This document shows, in pieces, positions 49,234-61,749 of a stretch of 64,000 bases of DNA. The position numbers and the translations under genes are program-made. The notes below the pieces were generated by a model. It was not told the DNA's origin and did not search any database. It saw only the letters and a list, made by a program, of their open reading frames with translations. Location of the stretch: NCBI GenBank assembly GCA_008360955.1, contig LUCM01006718.1, positions 13,102 through 77,101 on the forward strand, given 5' to 3'. Source of the DNA: Fasciolopsis buskii (lineage: Eukaryota; Platyhelminthes; Trematoda; Plagiorchiida; Fasciolidae). Positions within the stretch are counted from its first letter, which is position 1, and the number at the start of each line of letters is the position of its first letter.

Positions 49234-49584
49234 GTTGGATGTCCGGAACACGGCCAGCTCATTACAAACAACGCCCATGCGACCACCAAAGGAGCGGCCC
49301 ATTTTCCTCCATCAGCAAGTGATACTATAGCATTCGCCAGCTTCCGCGTGGTTCTGTATGGTCCCGATCGAAGCGGTTCTCCGACGATCTGGGAGGAGGC
49401 CTCTGTAGCGGAATACGGAATCGTTCCTCCGGATCGCTTGTTTAACCGAACGCTGACCGATCGCCGCGGTCGCCATTTGCGCGTTTCTCTCGCACGCTTC
49501 CTCCGCAAGCTCATGTTAAAATATACTCAACCTTCCCGACTGTCTTCTGTTTGTACCTGTCGATTTTTAGCGTTGTCAGATTAA
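49234..49584 (+). CDS. Exon-like open segment ending in a stop, gene unknown
   Basis: An acceptor GTGTTTTTCAG ends at 49233, followed by 116 open codons to TAA at 49582. The product includes VGCPEHGQLITNN, ASFRVVLYGPDRSGSP and ARFLRKLMLKY. The stretch is clearly more GC-rich than its surroundings, which fits coding sequence. The antisense strand is also open (49514-49230), so a different reading or a transposon origin is possible. No domain was recognised. Confidence 0.3.
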   Translation, partial: VGCPEHGQLITNNAHATTKGAAHFPPSASDTIAFASFRVVLYGPDRSGSPTIWEEASVAEYGIVPPDRLFNRTLTDRRGRHLRVSLARFLRKLMLKYTQPSRLSSVCTCRFLALSD

Positions 49585-49589
49585 CGGTG

Positions 49590-51230
49590 ACGCATCATTA
49601 ATCACAACGGTTAAGGGCAAGCAAACGTAATGCCAGGTCCGCGTTATTATAATCAGTCCCACAAGTTGCTTAGTCCGTTAGACCATCAATCAATTTATCG
49701 TAAAGACTCATAAGAAAACATGTAAAGATGAAGGGAAATCAAATGAAGACAGAACAAATTCGGTAAGCAGGAGGGGCTCATTAGCGGCGACTCACCTATC
49801 ACGACCCACCCCACTGAGTGCAATGGGAAGTATGGTCCCGATTACCGTGAGCGACGAACAATGCAGTTATCCAATTCACGCAAAACGATGTGCGGATAGT
49901 GATGTAAGTCCAGCCACTAAGCAGGAGAACGATTACGAGTGTCAACTAAATTTGGTCGTCGGTGGTTTTAATTTAAATTCCGGATCCATACACTGAAGCG
50001 TCCTGAGGCCAGGGAAGTAGTCAACACGCTGTGCAGAATGCTGACTGCGACGTTGGTGAAGACCTTGGTTTGCAGTGCAACTGGTTCGGAACTGGTTGAA
50101 AAGCGGTCGTTTGCAGCTATCGATTTGCGAGAGCCATTATTGGCAGACTGATTCCATGACTTTCGCTTACTGTCTAACAGATGCCGTGAAATTAATAACG
50201 ACATTCTAGGGAAATTCGGTCATGAATATGAAAGGAATGGGTAAAAATAGGTTAACGGATGCGCGAGACCGAGGTTACGGGCGAAGAGTGCACAGGACGC
50301 CTATTGCCACGTACCGTTTTGACAAATGCACATATTATTGTTCATAGTATTGTTGGATTTTCGTCAATTTTATTACTTACTTAACCAGACCGAAGCTAGG
50401 GCGAGACCGATTAAATTTTCTCCCAGATTGAGCGATTGCTTTGAATGAGATTGCCTGCGTGCGCGGCGCACTCACTAATTGTTTTAGCTGACCATCTTTT
50501 CCTACATTCATTTTCAGGTCCAGAAGAGTAGACATCTACTCTCGGAACCACATGGTACTTTCACCCGTCGTAAAAAATTGTTTTCATAATCTTTCATCCC
50601 GCATCCTTTATTTTTTCGATGCAGTCTGACTCGGATTGGATCGTTGTAAATTGCTCCGCAAGAATATACAGTGGTTTTGTTTTGTCGCAGAAAAAGGTTT
50701 CCAGTTTGCACGGAATGTTCCACCGTTTCCCCCAGGCAATGCTGCTGTGGCCGCCTTATCCTTAAGATCGTTAAAAATGGTTGACCGATGGGGGCGAAGG
50801 TAGTTAAATGGTTGGTCAACTATTTAGTTTGTCCACCATTTATCCAGCCGGTACCGGAGAAGCGCCAGTTGCGTTTCCGGTTTTTCCGTGTGCATTATCG
50901 GATTCACTAGATTCCACCGGAATTTGACCGGATTTCTTCTGGACTATTGCAGGACACGGTCCGGATCCGGCATAATATCTAGGAAGTTTATACCTATAAT
51001 AAGAACCTGTCCGCAAGTTGACGGGGAATGGCGAAGAGGAAACCCATCTTTCCTGATGAGTTATCTATTTCACTCTTTATCGACCAAGTTTCTCTCGAAA
51101 TAACCCCTGCATTGGAAAACCGGAAAGATACTGATGGACATCTATACACCACCAAGATAGAAGTGAATGAGACGCTAAAAACAAAAATAGGTTAGAGACA
51201 GACGATAAGCTCGGTAGCAATCATTCCGCA
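49590..51230. other. No recognisable gene
   Basis: Frames of 60-101 codons (for example 50819-50514, -) show no domain. Confidence 0.35.
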
Positions 51231-51259
51231 GAATGTTCAATCAACTGTACTTTAGGTAC

Positions 51260-51510
51260 TTCTTTGCAAAGTGAGATTTCAAGCCCACTACTCGACTCAC
51301 TGAGCAATTTTTTCACCAGTCAAATTCTTGCCGTCTACGTAGTCAACACCATTGTTAAACTGCCGCTATCTAGCTGTAGTGTCTGTCTCAACGACCTACC
51401 GTCATCCCTTTTGTCCAGCACTGCGATATTCGGAGACATAGATCACTCTCAGCTGCCTCAACTAGGGACTGCCCTTAGCCAGTGGATGGGCACATTTCCA
51501 TAAATGGTGG
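51260..51510 (+). mobile_element. LINE reverse transcriptase remnant
   Basis: The frame 51264-51503 contains SVCLNDLPSSLLSSTAIFGD, resembling the YLNDLPSxLxSSTxIFADD stretch that leads into the RT catalytic box, with ADD lost. The flanks give no further domain. Confidence 0.4.
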
Positions 51511-52910
51511 TAAATGCTTCCGTCCGTCATTTAGTAATGCATCTGACCACCCGTTCTTTGTATAAGACGCTACTGCCTTACCCAGAGTGGATAGCCACAA
51601 GGTACGTGGGTTCTGGCTGGACGGCAGCCTACTATGCTCTCATCACCAAGGGCCCAGCGGTGATGCAATATCTTCCGTCCTAAACATGATTTGAAGATTG
51701 TTCTCGAGGATCTTGCAAAAAGAATTTCACGAAATATATGGCACGTACGCTCGCCCGATGCCGCAATACGGTAGTCACTTAATGAACCCCGGACTTTCCC
51801 GCAAACTGTAGCATCCATAATGGGGCGTGGGGAGTTTCAGACAAAAATGTGCGAGACCACTTACATCTCCCTTGGCAGTGTCTACTAATTGGCTTATGTC
51901 TACATCCCTTGTGGGTAGGAGGCATAAGTGGGAATTGTTGCTGTTTTACAACGGTTTTGAATCAGGCCCTGTAGGAAGACTTCTCATTTTGAGTTCACAC
52001 TCTTCCCTTGAAAACCGTTCATGAAGGATATTTTGACCGCAATCCCGTATATTATCATGGAGAACTGTTTCATTTTTATAGTAGTTCCACTCTGAAACCT
52101 CCTGCGGAAAGCCTCTAACTCGAAAGATAAAACCATCTTGAAAACGGAGGCTTGATATTCACCTGTGTCTTAACTTGCTTCATCAGTAACCACCCCACCA
52201 ATCTTATAGCGTTCCATGCATTTTTTAGAAGCTCCTCTGAGCGCGACAGCAGCAGCTCCTTTCGTGACAGCAGAGAGCATCGTTTTTTCCGGCTAATCTC
52301 GTATTGCCTTGAGCTTTAAAAGACCGGAAGGTAGCACAAAAACCGAATCCTCGGGCTAAGCCTCTCACTCACACGGTACTTCAACGCTTGAAAACCTATA
52401 GCACTCACGATTGCTTTCAAAGTGTGCAGATCGGGCGCCCTGATTTTCAGCATATTTATTGTACACGGTCTATCAACTGCAAGAACCAAAATGTATCGAT
52501 GGCTAACAGCAGATAGGTAAACTGTGTAAACATTGTTAGCATATATAATAACCCATTATACTCAGTCTTACAGGCTCCCGGATCTTCAAATACGTTCCTG
52601 CAAAACGGCCCGTTTTACAAATATCTCCTTCGAAATAAAACATTTCACTAACCCTAAGTCAACTGAAGGGACAACTACCACTGTATGGCACTAATCCACT
52701 TGACGGAAAAGGCTAGAACCTAAGTAAAGTTTCCGTTTACGGACGGCGCTCACTTAGTTGTCCAGTTTCAGTTCCGGTTATATTAGAAGGCAATACGGCG
52801 AGATGCCTGATCGTCTAAGTTCTTGCACCGGGAGCTCCTTGGATCTGACGAGGCTTCAACAACAGGACGATGGAAAACTCCCTTCAGTTCCCGAAGGGGG
52901 GAACACAATT
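51511..52910. other. No recognisable gene
   Basis: No domain-bearing frame and no notable repeat. Confidence 0.35.
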
Positions 52911-52919
52911 ATTGAGATG

Positions 52920-55900
52920 CTTTTCTCTCGATCATCTCCACAGCCTCCAAAACACACGTGTCTTTCCAGACACAAACAACCGTATATTGTCTACCTCCCT
53001 TTTGAATTCGCGCACTGACCACACCTCGACCATTTCTTCCGGTAACTCATTCCAGCCGTTAACCACTCGTGTAGCAAACGATTTGCTTCTCAGCACGGTG
53101 GTTACGTGTTCTCGCACAACTGTTTCTCCGTTATCCCTAACTTTGCCTTTTCCCTCGTCTGAAATAGAGCTCCACGGTGACCCCGTATCTCGGCCAGACC
53201 CTTAATGATCTTGAAGGTCTGCATTAGGTCACCTCTTTCTCGACGTCTTTCCAGGGAGTGCAAGCCAGGCGCTCTCAGCCTCTGCTCAAATTCCATGTAC
53301 CTCAAATGTCCAAATCACCGTGTAAAAACACGTCGAACCTGTTCGAGCATTTTACCATCTCTTGCCAATTAAAGTCCTCATGCCTAGGCACAGTATTCCA
53401 AGTGCGGTCGGAAAAATGCCTTAAACAGTGGCAGAAGAACGTTGAGCAACCTAGATCCCACGGTACTCCTAAGCTGGCCTAGGGCACCCCATGCCATCTT
53501 GACTGCCTTCTGACATTGCAGACTAGGTTTGAGGTCTGCGCTCGCAATCATCCCAAGGTTTCGTGCTTGCTGAGTCTGTTCCATCGCGACCTGATGCCCA
53601 GGTGGACCCACGTGGTAGGGGGATTACTTCTCCTTCCACGAGCAGCCGGCACTTGCTCTAGTTCAGCGGAAGATCCCATCACACCGACCACTGACAAACG
53701 TAATCCAGATCCTTCTGGATAGCCTCACTGTTTGCTGTCCCTGATGGGTTGATGTCTTCAGAAAACATTGGACATGGATTTTGAAATTCATTGCAACCGT
53801 CCACCAAATCATGCTTCGCGCAATGTACTGCCGGCAAATATCCCTCCGCAGGACTTTGTTTTTCCTAGCTGCATGATAATTATTCTACCACATCTAATTT
53901 GTGTTTGCATCCAAAACTAGAAGTTCATGCCACATAGGGAGATCTACACATCTTTGACGAAGCTTATAGGCCAATGGGATATATACCATAGCCGGATTAA
54001 CGCTGCTGACAAGAAGTCCCCGTCCATTTAAATATCCCGGATGACTAGTCGTCAACGTATTTGCGTTTATCACCCAAATATGACCGAGCATTTACATCAG
54101 TTGCAATTTTGTGGATGCCCCCTTACACGCCATGATTGTGCATACCGCATGTGTCGTGATACTGTTCGCCAAATAAAGATAGCACTGGTGCTGATGGAAG
54201 CGCTTGACACCACTTTCCAAATAGGTACACCTGAGGAGTCTATGTACGCATATTCGATGGGAAGCCACCAGCGCTCTATCTCGCCCGGCCGTAAACATAA
54301 GAACAAACGCTTATTACTTGAAAGTTAAAATGTGGTAGGGAGCTTTCATTGGCAGCTAAAAGGCGTTCTTCGAGCCAGGACAAACCCGCTTCAAGGCGAA
54401 ATGTTCCAATTAACCATTTTAAGCCCTCGGGGCTTCCCCTGAGAAAAAAATGCAGACCAAACTGAATGAGCTTCTTTGTTTGCAGGCTTCAGGACATCGA
54501 GGTCCACGCACTTCAGTTATAGTGATTGTGAAAGGCAACTCATACAGCGCAAGCGAGCAGCTTGTGCCAGTCCATCGCGTGTTTGCTAGAAATTCGTTGA
54601 ATCTCATGCTGAATGACCCATCATCCAGATCTTGTTCTATACAGATGTCTTCCATAGCTTTTACACCGAAAGCATTCATTTTCTGGTCAAGTAGCCTGTG
54701 TTTCACGGAATTGAAGGCCTTCTGGAATTCCAGACGGCAGGCTTATGTCTTTTCGCTTTTGTCAATCCTACCTATTACTTCATTCACTATACCAGTCAAA
54801 TTGTTCAGACCAGAAAGTTTGCGCCGAAAACCATGTTGCTCTACCAATGTTAACTTGCTGGTCTCCAGGTGAATGGCCATCCTGTCGCAAAGGGGTCTTT
54901 CAATAGTTTTCAGCGCAACTGATGTCAAACTCACGGTCTATGATTCCCAGAGTTATCTCTTTCCCCGTCTTTATGCACTGGTATGACTGTCGACGTCAAC
55001 CAGTCTTTCGTCTAGTGCTGCAATAAAGAGCTGGGTGAAAATTTTCATCAGGATCTCTACTAGCGGCTTTACTAAAGCTAGGTGGATTCCATCAGGTCCA
55101 TCCGGCTTCGATGCGTCCATTCTTCTCAGGTAATCCAACAGTTCTTCCTCCGTGATCGTCCCGTCCAGCAGCCCTACCAGAAGTGGGAAAGGACTTGGTT
55201 TTTGTCCCTGCATCCCTCGACCCTGCCTGTATACCGCTTGAAAAATTCCAATGGACAGTCGGCTATCTGCTGACTGCCGGTCCAGCTAACTCTCCGGTCG
55301 TTTTCGCCCTACCTAGGGCCTTTCTCAAAGATTCCTTAGACCGCACAGAATTACAATAAGCCTTAGTTTTACTCTTAGCGGCCCCAGCGATCCGCTGCTG
55401 TTACACAGTTCGTGACTGTCGTTGGATGCGCAACATCCTTTGTCTTTCTTCTGTTTACTCTGCTATTTATCGTCGAAGCCAATTATGCCCTTAAAACTCG
55501 TGAATTCTCCATTTCTGCTCCTTGGCTTCGTAATCCTACTCTTCAACCACGGTGCTATCCCTTTTCGCTCGACTTCGTGTAGTGGTGCAACTAAAGCTGT
55601 TGGTGCTAACGGGTTGCTCTTAACTGCCTTCCACTGACGATCGTCGTACTTGCTGCCTCTGTCAACTCCATACCGAGTTTGGAGACCCAAGTCCAGCAGT
55701 CTACCTTTATCCCTTCCTAAGAATTTGGTGCCAAAATTGTCGGAGAAAACAAGTCCCCGCAGGCTCAGACGCATGCAAACCACGGCGTGGTCACGCGTAC
55801 CAGCTGGCTCTTTAAACTCAAGGCACCCTAAACCTTTCAATGTTCTCCTTAGTACAAGGTCAAGGACTGGAAATACCTGACCGAGTCTCCATCTAGTCAC

Positions 55901-56130
55901 TGGAGTAGCATGTTGACTCATCTCATTTACGTGCAGGAACTGCGGGATCCGATGCTCAAAACTGCCTTCCGGTTGGTTGACAAACCTATTCAATTTCAGG
56001 GGCATTAAAATTTCGCGGCGTGAGTAGTTTGCCCGCGGATCCTGCAGAAAAATGAGGAAAATAAACAGTTTCCCGTTTTCCATTCGACCGTTTACGCTCC
56101 GCTCAGTTAAATTCAGGTCAGTATGCACAG
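52920..56130 (-). mobile_element. CR1-like LINE, - strand, interrupted
   Basis: On the - strand: linker after the endonuclease (56128-55463, for example CLEFKEPAGTRDHAVV and FGTKFLGRDKGRLLDLG); a DASKPDGPDGIHLALVK segment (55213-54971), the start of RT; MSLTSVALKTIERPLCDRM and LTLVEQHGFRRKLSGL (54934-54743); KHRLLDQKMNAFGVKA (54706); then a break; DLDYVCQWS and WDLPLN near 53720-53650; RNLGMIASADLKPSLQCQ and RPHLEYCA (53611-53384); RLRAPGLHSLERRRERGDL and TFKIIKGL (53305-53102); and SFATRVVNGWNELPEE (53117-52932), the usual C terminus. The YADD box region is damaged. Confidence 0.85.
54240..54580 (-). repeat. Dispersed repeat, inverted partner of 58868-59224
   Basis: Positions from 54240 to about 54460 pair with 59224 downward at a constant sum of 113465, with few differences. 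The segment covers part of the CR1-like RT (SCSLALYELPFTITITEV on the - strand) and a non-coding continuation containing CGGGCGAGATAGAGCGCTGG in reverse. Confidence 0.8.
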
Positions 56131-58860
56131 AAATGAGGGGAACTCAGATGAAACGGGCGTCCAAATCGATCTGTTTTGGAAACGTTCCTTGCCTCCCAAA
56201 GCTGAGGGTCTTGATATACTTTGTTAACTGAATTATGGGATTGAGATCAGTGGGCAGTCGACAGTATTGGCCCACATGCTTTTCAAATTCCTCCGATGAT
56301 AATCACAAAAAAACATCAAATTCTGCAATTTTCTTGCTCTTTACTACATCTCAGTAGCATTAACGACCAAATTCCCCCGGAGAGTGATCGGTAGTAAACA
56401 GCCAGTCACGCATCCATGGCGTGTAAAGGAATGCTCTTTGGGCGTTTCACACCGGTTTGCCAAACCGGAAGGAACTTAATAATCCAATAATTGCAGACTC
56501 AGCAGTTTACCCAACCCTACTAGCGGCCCAAATCTGACTCAGAAGTCTGAAGATAATGTGCTCCAACGTTACTTCTGTGAGACCGATGGATGTGAGGCGG
56601 TTCTCGCATTGCTTTTAAGAACCCTCTTCTGATAAACCCTTGGTGCACCACGCATACGCATCGCCGGGCCGCTAAAATATTGATTACCCAAGACGCTCGA
56701 ACTACAATAGGAAAGGACAGCCGGGGGTGGTAAGATGTTAAGTATGTTAGACGAGGCCCTGCGATTGAAACGCGCACGGTCAGCCAGCAAATATCAATCA
56801 CACACGCTGGTCTACTTTGGGTCAAGAAAGAGAGCCGGAAAACATCCACGTTTCATCACAGGGGTCTCTTCGCAGGGGATAGTCGGAAAAAGGTTTCCCT
56901 TGGAAATATGGAGAAAAATTCGAAACCCATGGACCTTCTGTTGCCCTGGCATCGTCAGCGGGCGGAAAATCTTGCCGCTCGTCTGGCGGTCCCGTGGGTG
57001 ATAGCTTTTGGGAGGCAACCGTGTGATGAACGCCAAGCCGCAAACCTTTAAGAAGTGAACACAAAAGAAGCAATCCACCAGCTGAGCCGCGGCTACAAGC
57101 CGCAGCAACGGAGCTTCCCTACCGGCACGCGGTGGTCAAAAATGCCCATCTGACCGCATCCGAAAACCAAAGGTCCATTTGAGTCCACTTGCAGATGCAG
57201 CAGATGGGGCGAGCAAGATGTCCGACTTCGGGTTCTTCTGGGTTTCTCCTGACTGAAAATATTGCAAAATCCTATGGGAATTTTTGAGCAGCGGCAAATG
57301 TTGCGTTATTGGGGGAAAAACGCGTCTGTGCCACCGTCTTTGATGCAACATGGAGGCGAAACACACGTCAATGAGAACGTCAAGTTTGAGTCTAATAACT
57401 ACAAAAACGCATTTACGAACTGAAAGGCATTATACGTCAGGGCACAAACAATTTTCCGGAATGCGAAGCGCGGTCACTTAGTTGGAGGCTGTGTTCTCGA
57501 AGCAAATCGGGATATTTGGATGTGGTCGATCTAACATTGAAATCGTCCAGGCAGATGAGCAAAAGAAACGGCGGACAACATTTCAAACAGCGGTTAGTGA
57601 ATAATGTCAGAAGACAATTTTGAAAGGAGATGGAAGAGACAAAGTTGTACCTGTGATTGACTTAATCGAGGGTAACAGAAGTCATGGGTTACACAAAAGA
57701 ATCAAAGAGATCATGCAGCCGGAACTCCAGAACGGGTGGGAAGAAAGATATACCGCAGATAAAAACTGCCGAGAATGGAAGAAAGAAACCAGGGACACAA
57801 AGTATTACGACTACTGGCGACAGAAAAATAGAAGAGAACTACCAAGGAACGACAGTGGGATTTAAATAATGGGTGGGAAAAGAGGATTTGAGGTAAAGAC
57901 CCAGTTTTGTCCAAAGTGTTTCATTCACGTTCGCCAAGATAAGAGTGATGCCACCAAGCAAACTTAATCCGCGTGGGAAGACACAGCGAAGAACGGTAAG
58001 AAATGAAGCTGAGGTGGATGTAAATACTAGAAGACAATGGCTAATTCGGGATACGACGTCCGTTTTTGCGATGGGATTGGAGTTCGGTGACAGAGATTTA
58101 CGTGGACACTCACACACTCATGGTCTGGGCAATGAGGTCTTCCCGAAACACAGCTAGGTTGCCCAGCGAAAAGAATCATTTTGGGATCAGAAGTTAGATG
58201 CATTCGACATATAATTGCAGATGTGCAGATCGTACGTGCTAGTATCAGAAACCAGTTTGAAATTAAAGGTGAGTTAACCGAGGGCGCCGGTCTATAAAGT
58301 TTTGCGATGGGGAACTTATGAAATAGCACTCAGTTTTTTATGGTAGCGGAGAAGCTAAGAGGCCCGAAAGTTTGTAGATTGGGAGGGGTTTTGCTCAAGA
58401 TTGGGCTAAAATAAACTCGTGATGTATAACTAGCTTTCTCGAAATGAATTTGAAAGTACTGAATAAAAATAGAATTCAATCAAAAAGGCGAACGGGTCGT
58501 TTTATCTTGCGGCTGCTGCGGGTGACTCCCATATCGCGTGCCTTTGTTGCTTGCGCATTTCTGTGTTTTCATCTCCGCCAAGGATCTCCACAGATGGCAC
58601 TGACATTAACTGGCCTCGAGAAAGATAATGTGGCTCATGGATTCGGGGAATTCCTTGGTTTATTTCACATTCTATCACGACAGGTTCAGTGCAACCAACG
58701 GACACCGCGTCGAATAGACGGACAACGTGCAAAACAAAGGCTTTTGTCATACAAAACAAACCATCATTTGACGATTGGAACGGAGCTCAAACACCTTCGA
58801 TGCAGACGGAGATAAGAGTTAAGACGCCAAGTACAATCGGGACATAGCCTGAAAGTTGTT
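56131..58860. other. No recognisable gene
   Basis: Frames such as 56735-57001 (+) and 57108-56812 (-) overlap. The basic, Arg/Glu/Lys-rich frame at 57620-57865 (+) comes from a purine-rich stretch. No domain was recognised. Confidence 0.35.
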
Positions 58861-58867
58861 GGTCAGA

Positions 58868-59224
58868 CGATGAACTGTCACAAGCTGCTCGCTTGCGCTG
58901 TATGAGTTGCCTTGCACAATCACTATAACTGAAGTGCGTGGACCTCGATGTCACCGCTAAATATTCGAAGACCTGAAGCCTACAAACAAAGAAGCTCATT
59001 CAGTTTGGCCTGCATTTTTTTCTCAGGGGAAGCCCCGAGGGCTTAAAATGGTTAATTGGAACATTTCGCCCTGAAGCGGGTTTGTCCTGGCTCGAAGAAC
59101 GCCTTTTAGCTGCCAATGAAAGCTCCCTACCACATTTTAACTTTCAAGTAATAAGCGTTTGTTCTTATGTTTACGGCCGGGCGAGATAGAGCGCTGGTGG
59201 CTCCCCACCGAACATGCGCACATA
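58868..59224 (+). repeat. Dispersed repeat, inverted partner of 54240-54580
   Basis: The + strand reads TSCSLALYELPCTITITEV and then, after a 20-base insertion at about 58954-58973, rejoins the partner at CCTGAAGCCTRCAAACAAAG and continues to 59224. It is a separate insertion of the same LINE-derived unit, fused to the same non-coding continuation. Confidence 0.8.
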
Positions 59225-60179
59225 GACTCTGTGGATTCTCGCCTTTGGAATTGGCTATAAATGTCTTTTACTCATCATTGCCATCTTACTGATGTGTAGC
59301 TAACATTTTGGCTTATTGTGTCGAGAATTTATGAGTGCTTCAGCTTTGGGGTGTGCAAATACTGTCATTTGGGTAGCAGTTGCTTTTGTGGATATGGCTT
59401 CCTCCGGAAAAATATCCGGACATTTACAGTAAAGTCTAAAGTCTCACAAGAGATATTTGCAGATGTAAAGGCTTCATAATAATAATTATTATTATTATTA
59501 TAATTATAATAATAATGACACATTTTTTGAGTCTTGCTAAAAAGGCAATTGTCTTAACGGTCCCGATTTATAACGGATACAACAGGGCAAATAGTTATCA
59601 GCCAGCTGTTAGATACAGAGAAGTTTTGAAAATGGGTTCTAAGGTTGCGTTTCCAGCTCACATGTAAGCAATACTAAATAATGCCACTTATTAAATCCAT
59701 TACAGAAGATGATTTTTCGGGCAGAAAATAAGGAACTTTTAAAAGGAGATTGTACCAGCACTCAACTGTGCAGTATTCCGGTCCTCCGTTTCAAACCCTA
59801 CTGACAGCGTTGGACTTAAAGCACCACTTGTTACGGCAAGGAAACGATGCGATTCCAGAATTCATCTTGGTCGATTCATCCTAAGAAAATTGTCTGAATG
59901 ACTGACTAAATTCTTCTTTTTTATCTGCGCGTATGGTTTCCGGGGTGTAAGAGTGATTTAGTCATTGTACGTCTGAGGCGTGGGACTCACCTTCAAACCT
60001 GCATGCCTATTCCCTTTGTTCTCTACCCCGCAATGCTTTCCAGTGTCTTGCAGCAAGTGGTACTGAAGCAAACCGGAATTAACGTCGTGCTCATCAGCAT
60101 CATCTTTGATGTGGAAACCGTTGACATCCAAACAATTTCTTTCTTAACGTAGAGCAAATAATAAAAGAATAAAGAGATA
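59225..60179. other. No recognisable gene; ATT microsatellite
   Basis: An AAT/ATT trinucleotide tract lies at 59476-59517. The rest shows nothing. Confidence 0.5.
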
Positions 60180-60760
60180 AAAGCATAAAAGAAATTTTTA
60201 CTGACGCCAGAGAGAAAGTTACCCCTGTAGGAATAAGAGAAATTAAAGAAGAAAAAAAGAAAACAGTAAAACTTAGCAAACTATCAGAATGCCGGACGTA
60301 ATAAGAAAGCAGGAGGGAGAGGGCATCTACCGTACTGGGGTGAAGGTTTGGAAGAGAAAAGTGAAATTCAAGACAATCAAAATGTCATTACTGTGGCAGC
60401 TCTTGGGTGGCCGACTGAAGCTTTCCAACCAAAAGGCGAAAGTAAAGAAGAGTAAGAAGAAAAACAGAGTTGAACGAAAATCAAAGCTCTGAAGAAAAGT
60501 GAAAAGGGAGGAAATAATACGGAATAAAGAGGAAAGGAAGACTTCATGAGCAGCCTTCAACGCATGCAACAGCCCATAAAGACGAGCGGCTTCAGTGTGC
60601 ATTACTTAAACACCAATGAAGAAAATTCCTCACGGTTTATCACTCTTAGCGCGTTCTGCAGATGCGGTGCTGCTAGGTATCAGGCTATTTAAACAAGAGC
60701 AGTCTACGAATGTCCCGACAGTTGGGCCTTCCATCTTCCCATGTTCACTCGGCGAGATAT
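60180..60760. repeat. Purine-rich dispersed repeat, related to 7430-8030
   Basis: An A/G-rich stretch (60180-60540) precedes GCCTTCAACGCATGCA (60552) and a CGTTCTGCAGATG block (60651), in the order and spacing of 7430-8030. The Lys-rich frame at 60289-60492 is a product of composition. Confidence 0.4.
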
Positions 60761-61745
60761 AAGAAAAAGCCTTCCGGTTGATGAACTTAGCAGCAGGTCT
60801 GATGTGTAGAAATATCAAGTTGGTTTGAAATACCAGTAACTTAGTTGCCATTATGGTCTGTTTTTCTGCTAGTCAAGTGAAAAGTGGAGTAGGAACGCAG
60901 GACAGAATTGACCACTTCAGCTGAAATCTGGAGAGAGGAAAGCCAGTGTAGGTACCTGAATTGTGCCGACAGGTGCGTTTTAGTAATGAAAGACTGAATA
61001 CCAAATAGCCAAGCTCTGTAAGTCATGTCCGAAGCTCTCGCCGTGCTTATGCTACGTGAAGTAAATCCATTTATCAGTAGGATTGATTGCTGGGCGCTAT
61101 CAGCCCGTGGCCGAGCAAGCCAGTAAAGGATAGACGTGACATAATGGGGTGAAGTTCAAACTTTTAGGAGCCTTCCCGGTAGGGCAATAGCAAATATTTC
61201 GACTCAAAATCGCTCGTCTTGAGTTCACGTTCCAGTTCAGTTGCGGTGGACATAAACTGCTGCTGATTCCTAACAAGGAAAAAATAGCTGTACAGTGCTT
61301 CCGTTGTTTCTTAATTGTCGGTCGGGCGATGATAATTCGTCGTGGATTATCTCAAGAAACATTCGATCTCCTGCTGATAACCCATGAAAAAGAAAAACAT
61401 TCTCTAATATTTTTGGGAAATCAGCAATAATAGGTGATAACGGATCTCACTGACGCTTAGATTCCCCATCCAAACGTGTCCTGTTGATCTAGGGCGTTAC
61501 AAACACAAACTTTCGGGACGGTTAGCGTGATGTCGACCCTGCTATTTATCTGCCATTAAATGGGGAAATTTTTTTAAGTGAGCGTGTTTTTAGTAAAAGT
61601 TTATTCTTCATAAGCCTTTTTGACTAGAAACAACTAGGACTGTTTTTTTGCAGAATCAAACGGTGCACGTGTGACTGTCGTTGCCTGGTAAAAATGCACT
61701 TCTGGTAACTGCTCTAAGCAATGGTGAGGCTTTCAATGAGTTAGG
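60761..61745. other. No recognisable gene
   Basis: No domain-bearing frame was found. Confidence 0.35.
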
Positions 61746-61749
61746 TTTT

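Noticed and set aside
60289..60492. Lys/Arg-rich frame resembling a nuclear protein
   Set aside because: It derives from the purine-rich repeat shared with 7430-8030.
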